Source: Anaerolineae bacterium (GTDB taxonomy: Bacteria; Chloroflexota; Anaerolineae; B4-G1; SLSP01). Taken from it: a DNA stretch of 5,349 nt. This document shows positions 1 to 4,760 of the stretch, in pieces (positions within the stretch are counted from its first letter, which is position 1; each line of letters opens with the position of its first letter). The DNA lies in the NCBI GenBank assembly GCA_016934645.1, contig JAFGSL010000650.1, positions 1-5,349 on the forward strand. Direction: 5' to 3'. A program made the position numbers and the translations under genes. The notes beneath the pieces were generated by a model. It saw only the letters and a program-made list of their open reading frames with translations. It had not been told where the DNA came from and made no database searches.

Positions 1-189
1 CATATCAGTGATAGCAAGAGAAATCGCCTGATACCAAGTGATATAATCCGCTACATTTTCTTCAACAATTTTGATTTCTTCCTCTGTTAGATCCCGTGAA
101 AGCTCGTCATTAGCGACGGTTTGCAAATCCTCTACGTTGAGAGAATAAATAATCCTTTCCGGGTCTGTAATTGCAAGTTTTTGTTCCAT
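1..189 (-). CDS. small acidic protein of unknown function, 3' end outside window
   Basis: An open frame reads from ATG at 189-187 to the left window edge, giving 63 residues without a stop, beginning MEQKLAITDPERIIYS. The start is supported by a purine-rich ribosome binding site (GAGGAAAGGA on the minus strand, 207-198) 8 bases upstream and by a promoter-like sequence further upstream. The product is rich in Glu and Asp (for example RDLTEEEIKIVEENVADYI at residues 32-50) and looks mostly helical, with no signal peptide, membrane segment or cysteine. It resembles short uncharacterised proteins with a 'DPERI...DLTEEEI...V...DYI.WY.AI' pattern that I associate with Chloroflexota and cyanobacteria, often lying singly; that resemblance is from memory. 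No function can be assigned. It is more AT-rich than the genes to its right and probably forms its own transcription unit. Confidence 0.72.
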   Translation of the reverse strand, partial: MEQKLAITDPERIIYSLNVEDLQTVANDELSRDLTEEEIKIVEENVADYITWYQAISLAITDM

Positions 190-230
190 TTTGACAATCC
201 TTTCCTCAAATAATCTATTACCTTACCGAT

Positions 231-259
231 AGTATACACTGAAACAAGTCGGTGTGCAA
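231..259 (-). promoter_or_regulatory. putative promoter of the small acidic protein gene
   Basis: On the minus strand TATACT (236-231) is a good -10 hexamer. TTGCAC (259-254) lies 17 bases upstream as a weak -35, and the start codon follows about 40 bases downstream. A 6-base inverted repeat, GTGTGC/GCACAC (252-257 and 269-274, 11-base loop), overlaps the -35. It could be an operator or the stem of a weak terminator for the gene ending at 303, but no T-run follows it. The 113-base gap 190-302 shows nothing else clear. Confidence 0.4.
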
Positions 260-302
260 AAATCGTTAGCACACACGTACAATAGAGTGATGAAAATACA
301 CA

Positions 303-542
303 TCAAAAATCCGTCCCTCTCAAAGGATTCTCATTCGGATAACAACACAACACGTTATCCATGTACTCAATCCCGCAGAAATATGGGCAGATCGAGATAT
401 TCTTCACCGCACAGCGGTGTGTCAGCGTCCCTTCGACTTCATTCCAGGGGCACGCATCCTGCTGCCAGCCGATGTCCCCGTCCGGCGTCGCCAGGTCGAT
501 GTCCATATTCGCGCCATTCAGCTTGCGTATCGTTGTGTCCAT
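303..542 (-). CDS. six-cysteine small protein, third gene of the mazEF-type operon
   Basis: This 79-residue protein of unknown function starts with MDTTIRKLNGANMDIDLA. Its second half carries six cysteines (31, 44, 52, 56, 66, 67) and His42 in the order CPWN, HRC, CPYFC, CC. That spacing could bind a metal or form disulfides, but I recognise no named domain. There is no signal peptide or membrane segment, so a cytosolic metal-binding role is more likely than secretion. The start codon lies one base after the toxin stop (TGA-T-ATG), and an AAGG ribosome binding site sits inside the toxin's last codons, so the two genes are probably translationally coupled. The reality of the gene is strengthened by a second, diverged copy of its first 20 codons at 1151-1211, where the differences include synonymous changes. 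It might modulate the toxin-antitoxin pair or just travel with it. Confidence 0.75.
   Translation of the reverse strand: MDTTIRKLNGANMDIDLATPDGDIGWQQDACPWNEVEGTLTHRCAVKNISICPYFCGIEYMDNVLCCYPNENPLRGTDF
482..542 (-). repeat. duplicated segment, copy 1 (start of the cysteine protein gene)
   Basis: These 61 bases match 1151-1211 in the same orientation at 54 of 61 positions by eye, including an uninterrupted 34-base identity (482-515 against 1151-1184). The seven differences fall in codons 3, 6, 7 and 9; codons 6 and 7 differ only synonymously. Similarity stops within codon 21, where this copy continues into the cysteine-rich part and the other copy reaches a stop. Confidence 0.9.
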
Positions 543-543
543 A

Positions 544-867
544 TCACCTTAACGCCAACTGCAACTTGATGACCTGTTCGATCTGGCCCATTTCTGCGTC
601 CGTCAGTTGACCGGCGCAATCGAGCAAGCGCAGTTTGCTCACGGTGGTGAGTTGATCCGCCATGGCCTTTCCCGGTTTGCCCTGAAAGTACACCGGCGCT
701 TCACTTGGATAAAGTTTCGCCACCTGGGAACTCAACGGAACGACCTGTACACGGTTGAGGAATTTGTTCGCGGCATCATTGCTAACAATGACAGCCGGCC
801 GCTTCTTGGTGATCTCTCCACCTACCGACGGATCAAAATTTACCCACCAGACTTCACCACGCTTCAT
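544..867 (-). CDS. PemK/MazF-family endoribonuclease toxin
   Basis: This 107-residue protein has the full length and motifs of the PemK/MazF family: [13 protein letters not shown] at 1-13, the [11 protein letters not shown] stretch at 21-31, VVPLSS at 42-47 and [14 protein letters not shown] at 68-81. Family members are sequence-specific mRNA interferases that act on ribosome-free or translated mRNA in the cytoplasm and are neutralised by a co-expressed antitoxin. Arg23 of the KRP motif and Ser46/Ser47 of PLSS occupy the positions where the family keeps its catalytic Arg and Thr/Ser; this is assigned by motif, not by structure. The frame is open further upstream, but ATG 867-865 is chosen because AGGAG lies 9 bases before it and the preceding residues are not family-like. 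It overlaps the antitoxin gene by 14 bases, typical of toxin-antitoxin operons. No inactivating change is visible. Confidence 0.93.
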   Translation of the reverse strand: MKRGEVWWVNFDPSVGGEITKKRPAVIVSNDAANKFLNRVQVVPLSSQVAKLYPSEAPVYFQGKPGKAMADQLTTVSKLRLLDCAGQLTDAEMGQIEQVIKLQLALR

Positions 868-1084
868 CGCCCACATCTCCTGTTGTGGCTTCGGCCCAGG
901 CCAACGCCTCAGCTTCGCGCGCCTCATCCTGCGCCATCTGCGCATAGGCAGCTTCAAGATCAGCATAAAGGACATGCGGGCGCACTAAATCTTCGATGAA
1001 ACGGGCAATGTGACCCGGGCCAACGACGCGATAAAGCCCTTCGTAGACCTCTTCATCAATCGTAATGGTTAATTTGCGCTGCAT
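854..1084 (-). CDS. ribbon-helix-helix-like antitoxin of the MazF partner
   Basis: A 76-residue acidic protein beginning [21 protein letters not shown] short beta-strand (LTITID, 5-10) followed by two predicted helices ([12 protein letters not shown] and [14 protein letters not shown]) matches the ribbon-helix-helix DNA-binding fold of many type II antitoxins. The C-terminal half ([26 protein letters not shown]) is a charged helix of the kind that wraps around a MazF toxin. The start at 1084 is fixed by a perfect AGGAGG ribosome binding site 7 bases upstream; extending the frame to 1126 would translate the promoter and operator. Its end overlaps the toxin start by 14 bases. Expected role: bind and neutralise the toxin, and repress the operon through the inverted repeat at 1097-1117. 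The pairing is inferred from gene order and fold. Confidence 0.88.
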   Translation of the reverse strand: MQRKLTITIDEEVYEGLYRVVGPGHIARFIEDLVRPHVLYADLEAAYAQMAQDEAREAEALAWAEATTGDVGDEAW

Positions 1085-1096
1085 AAGACGCCTCCT

Positions 1097-1117
1097 AATA
1101 CGTATGATATACGTATT
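1097..1117. promoter_or_regulatory. perfect inverted-repeat operator of the mazEF-type operon
   Basis: AATACGTAT-gat-ATACGTATT is a 9-base perfect inverted repeat with a 3-base spacer. Each half also contains the self-complementary octamer ATACGTAT, so the site offers two palindromic half-sites about one helical turn apart (12 bases centre to centre). It sits between the -10 element and the ribosome binding site and overlaps both edges closely, the usual place for a toxin-antitoxin autorepressor site. Binding by the antitoxin encoded at 854-1084 is inferred. Confidence 0.7.
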
Positions 1118-1142
1118 GTAGCACAACAGGAACGGAAATCAA
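1115..1142 (-). promoter_or_regulatory. promoter of the mazEF-type operon
   Basis: On the minus strand TACAAT (1120-1115) forms a -10 hexamer preceded by TGC, giving an extended -10. TTGATT (1142-1137) lies 16 bases upstream as a -35. The -10 overlaps the right arm of the inverted repeat, so a bound repressor would block RNA polymerase. The antitoxin start follows about 30 bases downstream. Confidence 0.6.
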
Positions 1143-1145
1143 TAC

Positions 1146-1211
1146 CTAACCCGGCGTCGCCAGGTCGATGTCCATATTCGCGCCGTCCAGTTTTCGTATC
1201 GTCAGGTCCAT
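1146..1211 (-). pseudogene. truncated second copy of the cysteine protein gene (21 codons)
   Basis: ATG at 1211 to TAG at 1146 encodes 21 residues, MDLTIRKLDGANMDIDLATP then G, nearly the same as residues 1-20 of the protein at 303-542 (differences at positions 3 and 9). A GGAG ribosome binding site lies 10 bases upstream, so it may still be translated. All six cysteines are missing because similarity ends inside codon 21, a few bases before the promoter of the next toxin-antitoxin operon. The simplest reading is a remnant of a full gene that once followed the TumE-type pair and lost its 3' two thirds when the mazEF-type module was inserted or recombined in. A functional leader peptide is possible but less likely. 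Confidence 0.75.
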
Positions 1212-1297
1212 ACAATCACACTCCACAGCGAAAGAGTACATTACAGCTAATCCCGTGAAGGATAAAACAGAGGATCAAGAGAGGAGTAAAACGATAA

Positions 1298-1678
1298 TCA
1301 GCGAGTTTCCAACTGTGCCAGATAGGCCAACACCAAAGGTAAATCGCGAGTCGGATCTCCGGTAAGCTGAGAAGTTTCTACTTGTCCGGTAGCAGTATGA
1401 AAATGATGAGGGTGCGAAGCTAAAGTGGGGAAATGCTCTTTGTTATCCCAGCGCAGAGCATCTTCGCCGCGGATAATGTGGTAGGCATAATCAGTGTGCG
1501 CGCCGTTGTGATATAATCGCACTTGCAGTGTTCCTTCGGGGATAAGCGTGGCCCGCACCTTAAGCGCAAATTGGCTATCGGAAAACTGTTGGGTTTCCAG
1601 GATACGGACGCTGTGGCAGTGCTGCCAGGTTTGCAATGTCGTAATCACAAACTCCAGCCAATCGCTCAATACTCTCAT
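1298..1678 (-). CDS. TumE-family (DUF6516-like) toxin candidate
   Basis: A 126-residue protein starting MRVLSDWLEFVITTLQTWQH. It has the layout of the family annotated as 'toxin-antitoxin system TumE family protein': an N-terminal helix, a beta-rich middle (FALKVRATLIPEGTLQVRLY, 37-56), then HTDYAYHIIRGEDALRWDNKEHFP and the histidine-rich signature SHPHHFH at 88-94, followed by a C-terminal helix ending LAYLAQLETR. The PHHxH signature, RWDN at 76-79 and the small size are the main evidence. The biochemical activity of the family is not something I can state from sequence. ATG 1678 is chosen because it overlaps the stop of the upstream gene as ATGA (4 bases); the frame extends 9 codons further without any support. 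No terminator follows in the 86-base gap to 1211. Confidence 0.78.
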   Translation of the reverse strand: MRVLSDWLEFVITTLQTWQHCHSVRILETQQFSDSQFALKVRATLIPEGTLQVRLYHNGAHTDYAYHIIRGEDALRWDNKEHFPTLASHPHHFHTATGQVETSQLTGDPTRDLPLVLAYLAQLETR

Positions 1679-2001
1679 AATGACTCGGCTTGCAGTCCTA
1701 GCCAACTCTGGAGCATTTCACGAGCAATCTTCCAATCCAAGGCGTCCTCTTCTTCGGCCATGATTGCCCGGTTCAAGGTGGGATTCGGATGACGCTGCAA
1801 GGTTGCGGCGCGGGTATGGAGATAGGCCTCGAATTGTTCGTAGGTCATTCCGTATTTAGTTTGCAAGGCCTCGATACTGTTGCGATAATGTTCGATCTGG
1901 CGCAGCAGATACTCACGGGCCATTTCCGTCACCGCCTGCTCAGGGCTGGCAAACAATCCCCGCCGGACAAAAGGTTCAACAATCATCGCAATCGTAGTCA
2001 T
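1675..2001 (-). CDS. putative antitoxin paired with the TumE-like protein
   Basis: A 108-residue protein with no catalytic motif. The N-terminal part (PFVRRGLFASPEQAVTEMAREYLLRQ from residue 10) resembles the strand-turn-helix of ParD/ribbon-helix-helix antitoxins, followed by a charged helix and the segment KYGMTYEQFEAYL (49-61), a pattern seen in small partners of TumE-like and other toxins. The acidic tail EEEDALDWKIAREMLQSW (83-100) would suit toxin binding. ATG 2001 is preferred over GTG 2004 because AGGAGG lies 5 bases before the ATG but only 2 before the GTG. The gene overlaps the toxin by 4 bases and is preceded by a promoter with an inverted repeat. The antitoxin role is inferred from order, overlap, size and charge. 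Confidence 0.72.
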   Translation of the reverse strand: MTTIAMIVEPFVRRGLFASPEQAVTEMAREYLLRQIEHYRNSIEALQTKYGMTYEQFEAYLHTRAATLQRHPNPTLNRAIMAEEEDALDWKIAREMLQSWLGLQAESL

Positions 2002-2016
2002 CACAACCTCCTGACT

Positions 2017-2047
2017 TCAATATACTGCATATTGACCCTAAAATCAA
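2017..2047 (-). promoter_or_regulatory. promoter with inverted-repeat operator of the TumE-type operon
   Basis: On the minus strand TTGATT (2047-2042) and TATATT (2024-2019) form a -35/-10 pair with the ideal 17-base spacer, about 20 bases upstream of the antitoxin start. A perfect 7-base inverted repeat, TCAATAT and ATATTGA separated by 5 bases (2017-2035), covers the -10 and part of the spacer, so a bound repressor would compete with RNA polymerase. The -35 hexamer is the same as in the neighbouring mazEF-type operon, but the operator sequence differs, suggesting separate autoregulation. Confidence 0.6.
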
Positions 2048-2064
2048 CTCTATCTTCCGGTTGG

Positions 2065-2174
2065 GTGCGTTTCAGAATCAAGGTGACATGCCAGGTGGAA
2101 CGCACTTATACCTTGAAAAAGGGGGAGGAAACGCCAAAACACTCCGTTACAGGTCAACCAAGTGCGTCCCACCT
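2065..2174. repeat. intergenic cluster of GTGCGT-type inverted and direct repeats
   Basis: The gene-free stretch between the kinase and the TumE-type operon holds three related pieces. GTGCGTTTCA (2065-2074) faces TGGAACGCAC (2096-2105), a 10-base stem with one wobble position and a 21-base loop. AGGTGGAACGCACTT (2093-2107) is also inverted against AAGTGCGTCCCACCT (2160-2174), a 15-base match with a single mismatch. The middle copy can therefore pair with either flank, giving two mutually exclusive structures. This looks like a REP/MITE-like intergenic repeat rather than coding DNA; no ORF with a ribosome binding site was found here on either strand. Confidence 0.6.
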
Positions 2175-2192
2175 CAAAATTGAAACGCGCCC

Positions 2193-2228
2193 CGCGAAGC
2201 GTGAAAGCATCACGCATCACGCTTCACG
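2193..2228 (-). terminator. hairpin over the kinase stop codon, possible terminator
   Basis: On the minus strand GAAGCGTGA (2225-2217) pairs perfectly with TCACGCTTC (2204-2196) across a 12-base loop; three further pairs including one G-U wobble extend the stem to 2193-2228. The stop codon (2212-2210) lies in the loop. The left half is built of heptamers (CGTGAAG, CGTGATG, CGTGATG). Only a poor T-rich stretch follows (TTTCAATTTT, about 15 bases downstream), so it may be a weak terminator or an mRNA 3'-end stabiliser rather than a classical intrinsic terminator. Confidence 0.5.
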
Positions 2229-3733
2229 ATCTCCAACTCGCGCAGATACGCCTGCATCGCCGGCCACAACTGCTGGTAACGCTCGAACCACGCCGCGTAA
2301 CGTGCGTGCTGCGCCGGGTCAGGCTCGAAGGTGCGTTCCAGCCACACCATCGCTTCGACGCCGTCCGCATAAGAGGCGAACGTCCCGCTGCCGACCCCGG
2401 CCATGATCGCCGCGCCCAGCGCGCCCGCCTCCGTGATTTGCGGACGCACGAAGGGCCGCCCCAGGATGTCGGCGGAAAGCTGCACCCATACGTCCGACTT
2501 GCTGCCGCCGCCGACGGCCCGGAAGCTCTCAATCGCGATCCCGGTCGCGGGGAGTGTGTCCACGCACGCTTTGAGGTAGAAAGTCGCGCCCTCCACCAAC
2601 CCCTTGAGGATGGCGCCGCGCGGCGTTTCCAGGTGCAGCCCGGCGATGACGCCGCACGAATCGGAGACGAACTCCGGCGGGCCGGTGGTGGTGAAGTGCG
2701 GCAAGACCATCACGCCGCTGGGACCGGTCGGCAGTTCGGCGAACAGGTCGGCGTAGACGTCGCGGCCTGCCGCCCGCGCCTGCCGGTGTTCCGCCAGCGC
2801 GAAGGTGTCGCGGAACCACTTAACGAGCGAGCCGCCCTGGTTGTAGATAAACGTGACGTACTTCCCCAGCACGGCGTGGTGTTCGGTGTTCAAGCCCCTG
2901 GCGATCATTGCGGCGGGATCGCCGCGCGCGCTGAACACCGGCGTGATGCAGATAAACGTCCCCATGCCGTAGACCGCGTGCCCCTCGGCGATGACGCCGC
3001 AACCGACCGCGTTGGCGCACTGGTCGTGCGCGCCGGTCGTGATCTGCACGCCGCGCGGCAAGCCGAGGTCATCCGCCACATCGTCGGACACCGTGCCAAT
3101 CACCGTGCCTGACGGCGCGGTTGCCGGCAGCTTGTCCCGATCCAGCCCAGCGACCTTCAGCAAGTCCGCCGACCAATCGCCACGTTCCAGGTCGAAGAGC
3201 AATGTCCGGTTCGCCAGCGAATAATCCACTACCGGGTCCGCTCCCAACATAAACGCGACGAAGCTGCTCCACAGCAGAAATTTGTATGTGCGGGCGTAAA
3301 GGTCGGGCTGGTGCTCCTGAATCCACAGCAGCTTCGTCAGGCCGTAGTGGTTGCCCAGTGTGTTGCCGTTGATCCCGTACAGGCGCGCGTCGGGCAGGGC
3401 GCGCGCCAATGCGGGCAGGTATTCCTGGCCGCGCGCGTCGAAGTTGAGGATGGACGGCGCGAGGATGTGACGGTCCGCCGTCACCGGCACCACCGCCTCT
3501 CCCAGCGAGGAGACGGACAGCGCGCGAATCGGATCACCACCGGCGTGCCCCGCCACCTCGCGGAGCGTCTGCCGGACCTTCTTCCACACCTCCGCCGCGT
3601 CCAGTTCCGCCCACCCCGGCTGAGGATGCAACGTGTCGTACTCCCGGTACGCTGCCGCGAGCACCTCCCCCGCCGTCGAAAACAGCGCCGCCTTGCAACC
3701 CGTCGTGCCGACATCAATGCCAAGTAGGCTCAT
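2210..3733 (-). CDS. FGGY-family carbohydrate kinase (ketose kinase of unknown substrate)
   Basis: This 507-residue protein has the normal full length for FGGY sugar kinases, cytosolic enzymes that transfer phosphate from ATP to a sugar or polyol. Domain I begins with the phosphate-binding GIDVGTTGCK (5-14). The catalytic base is expected to be Asp237 in GAHDQ (234-238). Domain II has GMGTF at 256-260 and the FGGY signature-2 region AVGGGSKSDVWVQLSADILG (406-425), followed by EAGALGAA (435-442) near the nucleotide site. The xylulokinase-type 'MHG' substrate motif is absent; the matching place reads SSLGEAVVPV (75-84), so I do not call it xylulokinase. GGAGAG lies 7 bases before ATG 3733. Downstream of the isomerase and aldolase genes, it probably phosphorylates the ketose made by the isomerase; C1 phosphorylation, as with fuculo- and rhamnulokinase, would suit the aldolase. 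No frame damage is seen. Confidence 0.92.
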   Translation of the reverse strand: MSLLGIDVGTTGCKAALFSTAGEVLAAAYREYDTLHPQPGWAELDAAEVWKKVRQTLREVAGHAGGDPIRALSVSSLGEAVVPVTADRHILAPSILNFDARGQEYLPALARALPDARLYGINGNTLGNHYGLTKLLWIQEHQPDLYARTYKFLLWSSFVAFMLGADPVVDYSLANRTLLFDLERGDWSADLLKVAGLDRDKLPATAPSGTVIGTVSDDVADDLGLPRGVQITTGAHDQCANAVGCGVIAEGHAVYGMGTFICITPVFSARGDPAAMIARGLNTEHHAVLGKYVTFIYNQGGSLVKWFRDTFALAEHRQARAAGRDVYADLFAELPTGPSGVMVLPHFTTTGPPEFVSDSCGVIAGLHLETPRGAILKGLVEGATFYLKACVDTLPATGIAIESFRAVGGGSKSDVWVQLSADILGRPFVRPQITEAGALGAAIMAGVGSGTFASYADGVEAMVWLERTFEPDPAQHARYAAWFERYQQLWPAMQAYLRELEIVKRDA

Positions 3734-3750
3734 ACAGACTCTCCTTTTTT

Positions 3751-3853
3751 GGAGTATGGAGTATGGAGTATGGAGTATGGTTTCTGTCCTTACTCCCTAC
3801 TCCTTACTCCCTACTCCTTACTCCTTACTCCTTACTCCTTACTCCCTACTCCC
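3751..3853. repeat. heptamer repeat array with opposing arms between aldolase and kinase
   Basis: On the plus strand there are four exact GGAGTAT units (3751-3778), a 12-base spacer (3779-3790), then nine TACTCCC/TACTCCT units (3791-3853). GGAGTA and TACTCC are reverse complements, so in the minus-strand mRNA the nine GGAGTA(A/G) units can pair with the four TACTCCA units in several registers, 6 pairs broken by one mismatch per unit. The array starts exactly at the aldolase stop codon (TAG, 3855-3853) and ends next to the kinase ribosome binding site (after a run of six A). It resembles the short tandemly repeated heptamer elements described in cyanobacteria. It is non-coding, although the plus strand happens to read LLTPYSL-type repeats. 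Confidence 0.9.
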
Positions 3854-4758
3854 TACCCCACTATCCTTTCCCGGCTGCCGGAGAGGGCGAAGTAGTCGCG
3901 GAGCATCCAGACGGCGCGGTCGTAGACGGCATCCTGCCCGCCCTTGACGCTGCCCGTCTCCCGCAGGCCCGTCTCGTAGGCCTGGCGGACTTCTGTGGCG
4001 ACGTTGACCTTGGCGATGCCGCATTTCATCGCCTCCAGCATATACGTTCGCTGGATGCCGGAGCCGCCGTGCAAGACCAGGGGGATGCCGGTGGCGTCGC
4101 GCAGTTTCGCCAGGTGATCGAGGTTCAGCCGCGCCTCGGTCTTCTTCATATCCTTGAACGCCTTCGACACCGCGCCGTGCAAGTTCCCCACTGCCACCGA
4201 AAGCCAGTCGCAGCCGGTCTCGCGCACGAACCGCACAGCCTCCTCCACGCCGGTGAAGCCAATGCCCGACGCGAACATCTCTTCGTAGGGCGGTAGCGGG
4301 CCAGCGCCTTCCCGCACGATTGCGCCGAGTTCCGCCTCAACCGGCACGCCGACCTGGTGCGCCATGTCCGCGATCTGCCGTGTCGCCGCGATGTTGTCTT
4401 CCAGCGACAGCCGCGAGCCGTCGATCATGACGGAATCGTAGCCCAGATCAAGCGCCTCTTGGATGATCGGAACATAATCCACCTCAAAATCGTCTTCGTC
4501 GATCACCGGCACGTGATCCAGGTGCAGGCGGACGTAGTCGGGATTCTGCCACTTCACGAACTCCGCGTGTACCGCCGCCGGCCCCTTGCTCTCAAACGTC
4601 AGCCATTCAATCCGCGCCGTGTCGATCAGGGCAAACACGTTCTGGTCGATCACGGCGTGGACGAGCGGCTCGACCATCGGCAGGTAGGGGACGTTGAAGG
4701 CAGGCACCATCAACCCGGCCTGCCAGGCATTGTGGACAATCTCAGCCGTTGTCGCCAT
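3853..4758 (-). CDS. class II (zinc) ketose-phosphate aldolase, FBA/GatY-like, divergent
   Basis: A 301-residue enzyme of the class II fructose/tagatose-bisphosphate aldolase superfamily, which reversibly cleaves ketose phosphates to dihydroxyacetone phosphate and an aldehyde. Visible motifs in order: VPAFNVP (18-24), LHLDHVP (79-85; Asp81 catalytic, His82 metal ligand), DSVMIDGSRLSLEDNI (108-123), VEAELG (140-145), SVAVGNLHG (187-195; His194 metal ligand), LVLHGGSGI (227-235; His230 metal ligand, GGS phosphate loop) and IAKVNVATEVRQAY (248-261). All expected key residues are present. Unlike typical FbaA or GatY proteins, an acidic stretch VIDEDDFEVD (85-94) widens the segment after HLDH, and the region 42-75 is unusual, suggesting a separate subgroup with a different substrate. 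ATG 4758 lies 2 bases after the isomerase stop, with AGGAAGG inside that gene's end, so the genes are coupled. The stop codon falls at the edge of the heptamer array. Confidence 0.92.
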   Translation of the reverse strand: MATTAEIVHNAWQAGLMVPAFNVPYLPMVEPLVHAVIDQNVFALIDTARIEWLTFESKGPAAVHAEFVKWQNPDYVRLHLDHVPVIDEDDFEVDYVPIIQEALDLGYDSVMIDGSRLSLEDNIAATRQIADMAHQVGVPVEAELGAIVREGAGPLPPYEEMFASGIGFTGVEEAVRFVRETGCDWLSVAVGNLHGAVSKAFKDMKKTEARLNLDHLAKLRDATGIPLVLHGGSGIQRTYMLEAMKCGIAKVNVATEVRQAYETGLRETGSVKGGQDAVYDRAVWMLRDYFALSGSRERIVG

Positions 4759-4760
4759 CG

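Noticed and set aside
252..274. Intrinsic terminator after the cysteine protein gene
   Set aside because: The stem is only 6 pairs and no T-run follows on the minus strand; it is mentioned only as a possible operator near the left promoter.
868..975. N-terminal extension of the MazF-type toxin by 36 residues
   Set aside because: The extension is Arg/Lys-rich, lies inside the antitoxin gene, and the family starts at MKRGEVWW, where a ribosome binding site is correctly spaced.
607..999. Plus-strand open frame of 130 codons
   Set aside because: It is antisense to the antitoxin-toxin pair, which has clear family motifs, and shows no ribosome binding site or recognisable domain.
1085..1126. Start of the antitoxin at 1126 rather than 1084
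   Set aside because: It would translate the operator, the ribosome binding site and part of the -10; AGGAGG is 7 bases before 1084.
2162..3112. Long plus-strand open frame of 316 codons opposite the kinase
   Set aside because: It is rich in Arg, His and Ala, has no family motif or ribosome binding site, and lies antisense to a complete FGGY kinase; it is a product of high GC in the third frame.
2210..3733. Naming the kinase xylulokinase (XylB)
   Set aside because: The xylulokinase MHG motif is absent, the reading at that place is SSLGEAVVPV, and the neighbouring isomerase is fucose/arabinose-like, not XylA.
3791..3853. Repeats as a CRISPR array
   Set aside because: Units are 7 bases long and directly joined, with no spacers of constant length and no cas genes.
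3763..4296. Plus-strand open frame with LLTPYSL-type amino acid repeats
   Set aside because: The protein repeats are simply the translation of the heptamer DNA array, and the rest is antisense to the aldolase.
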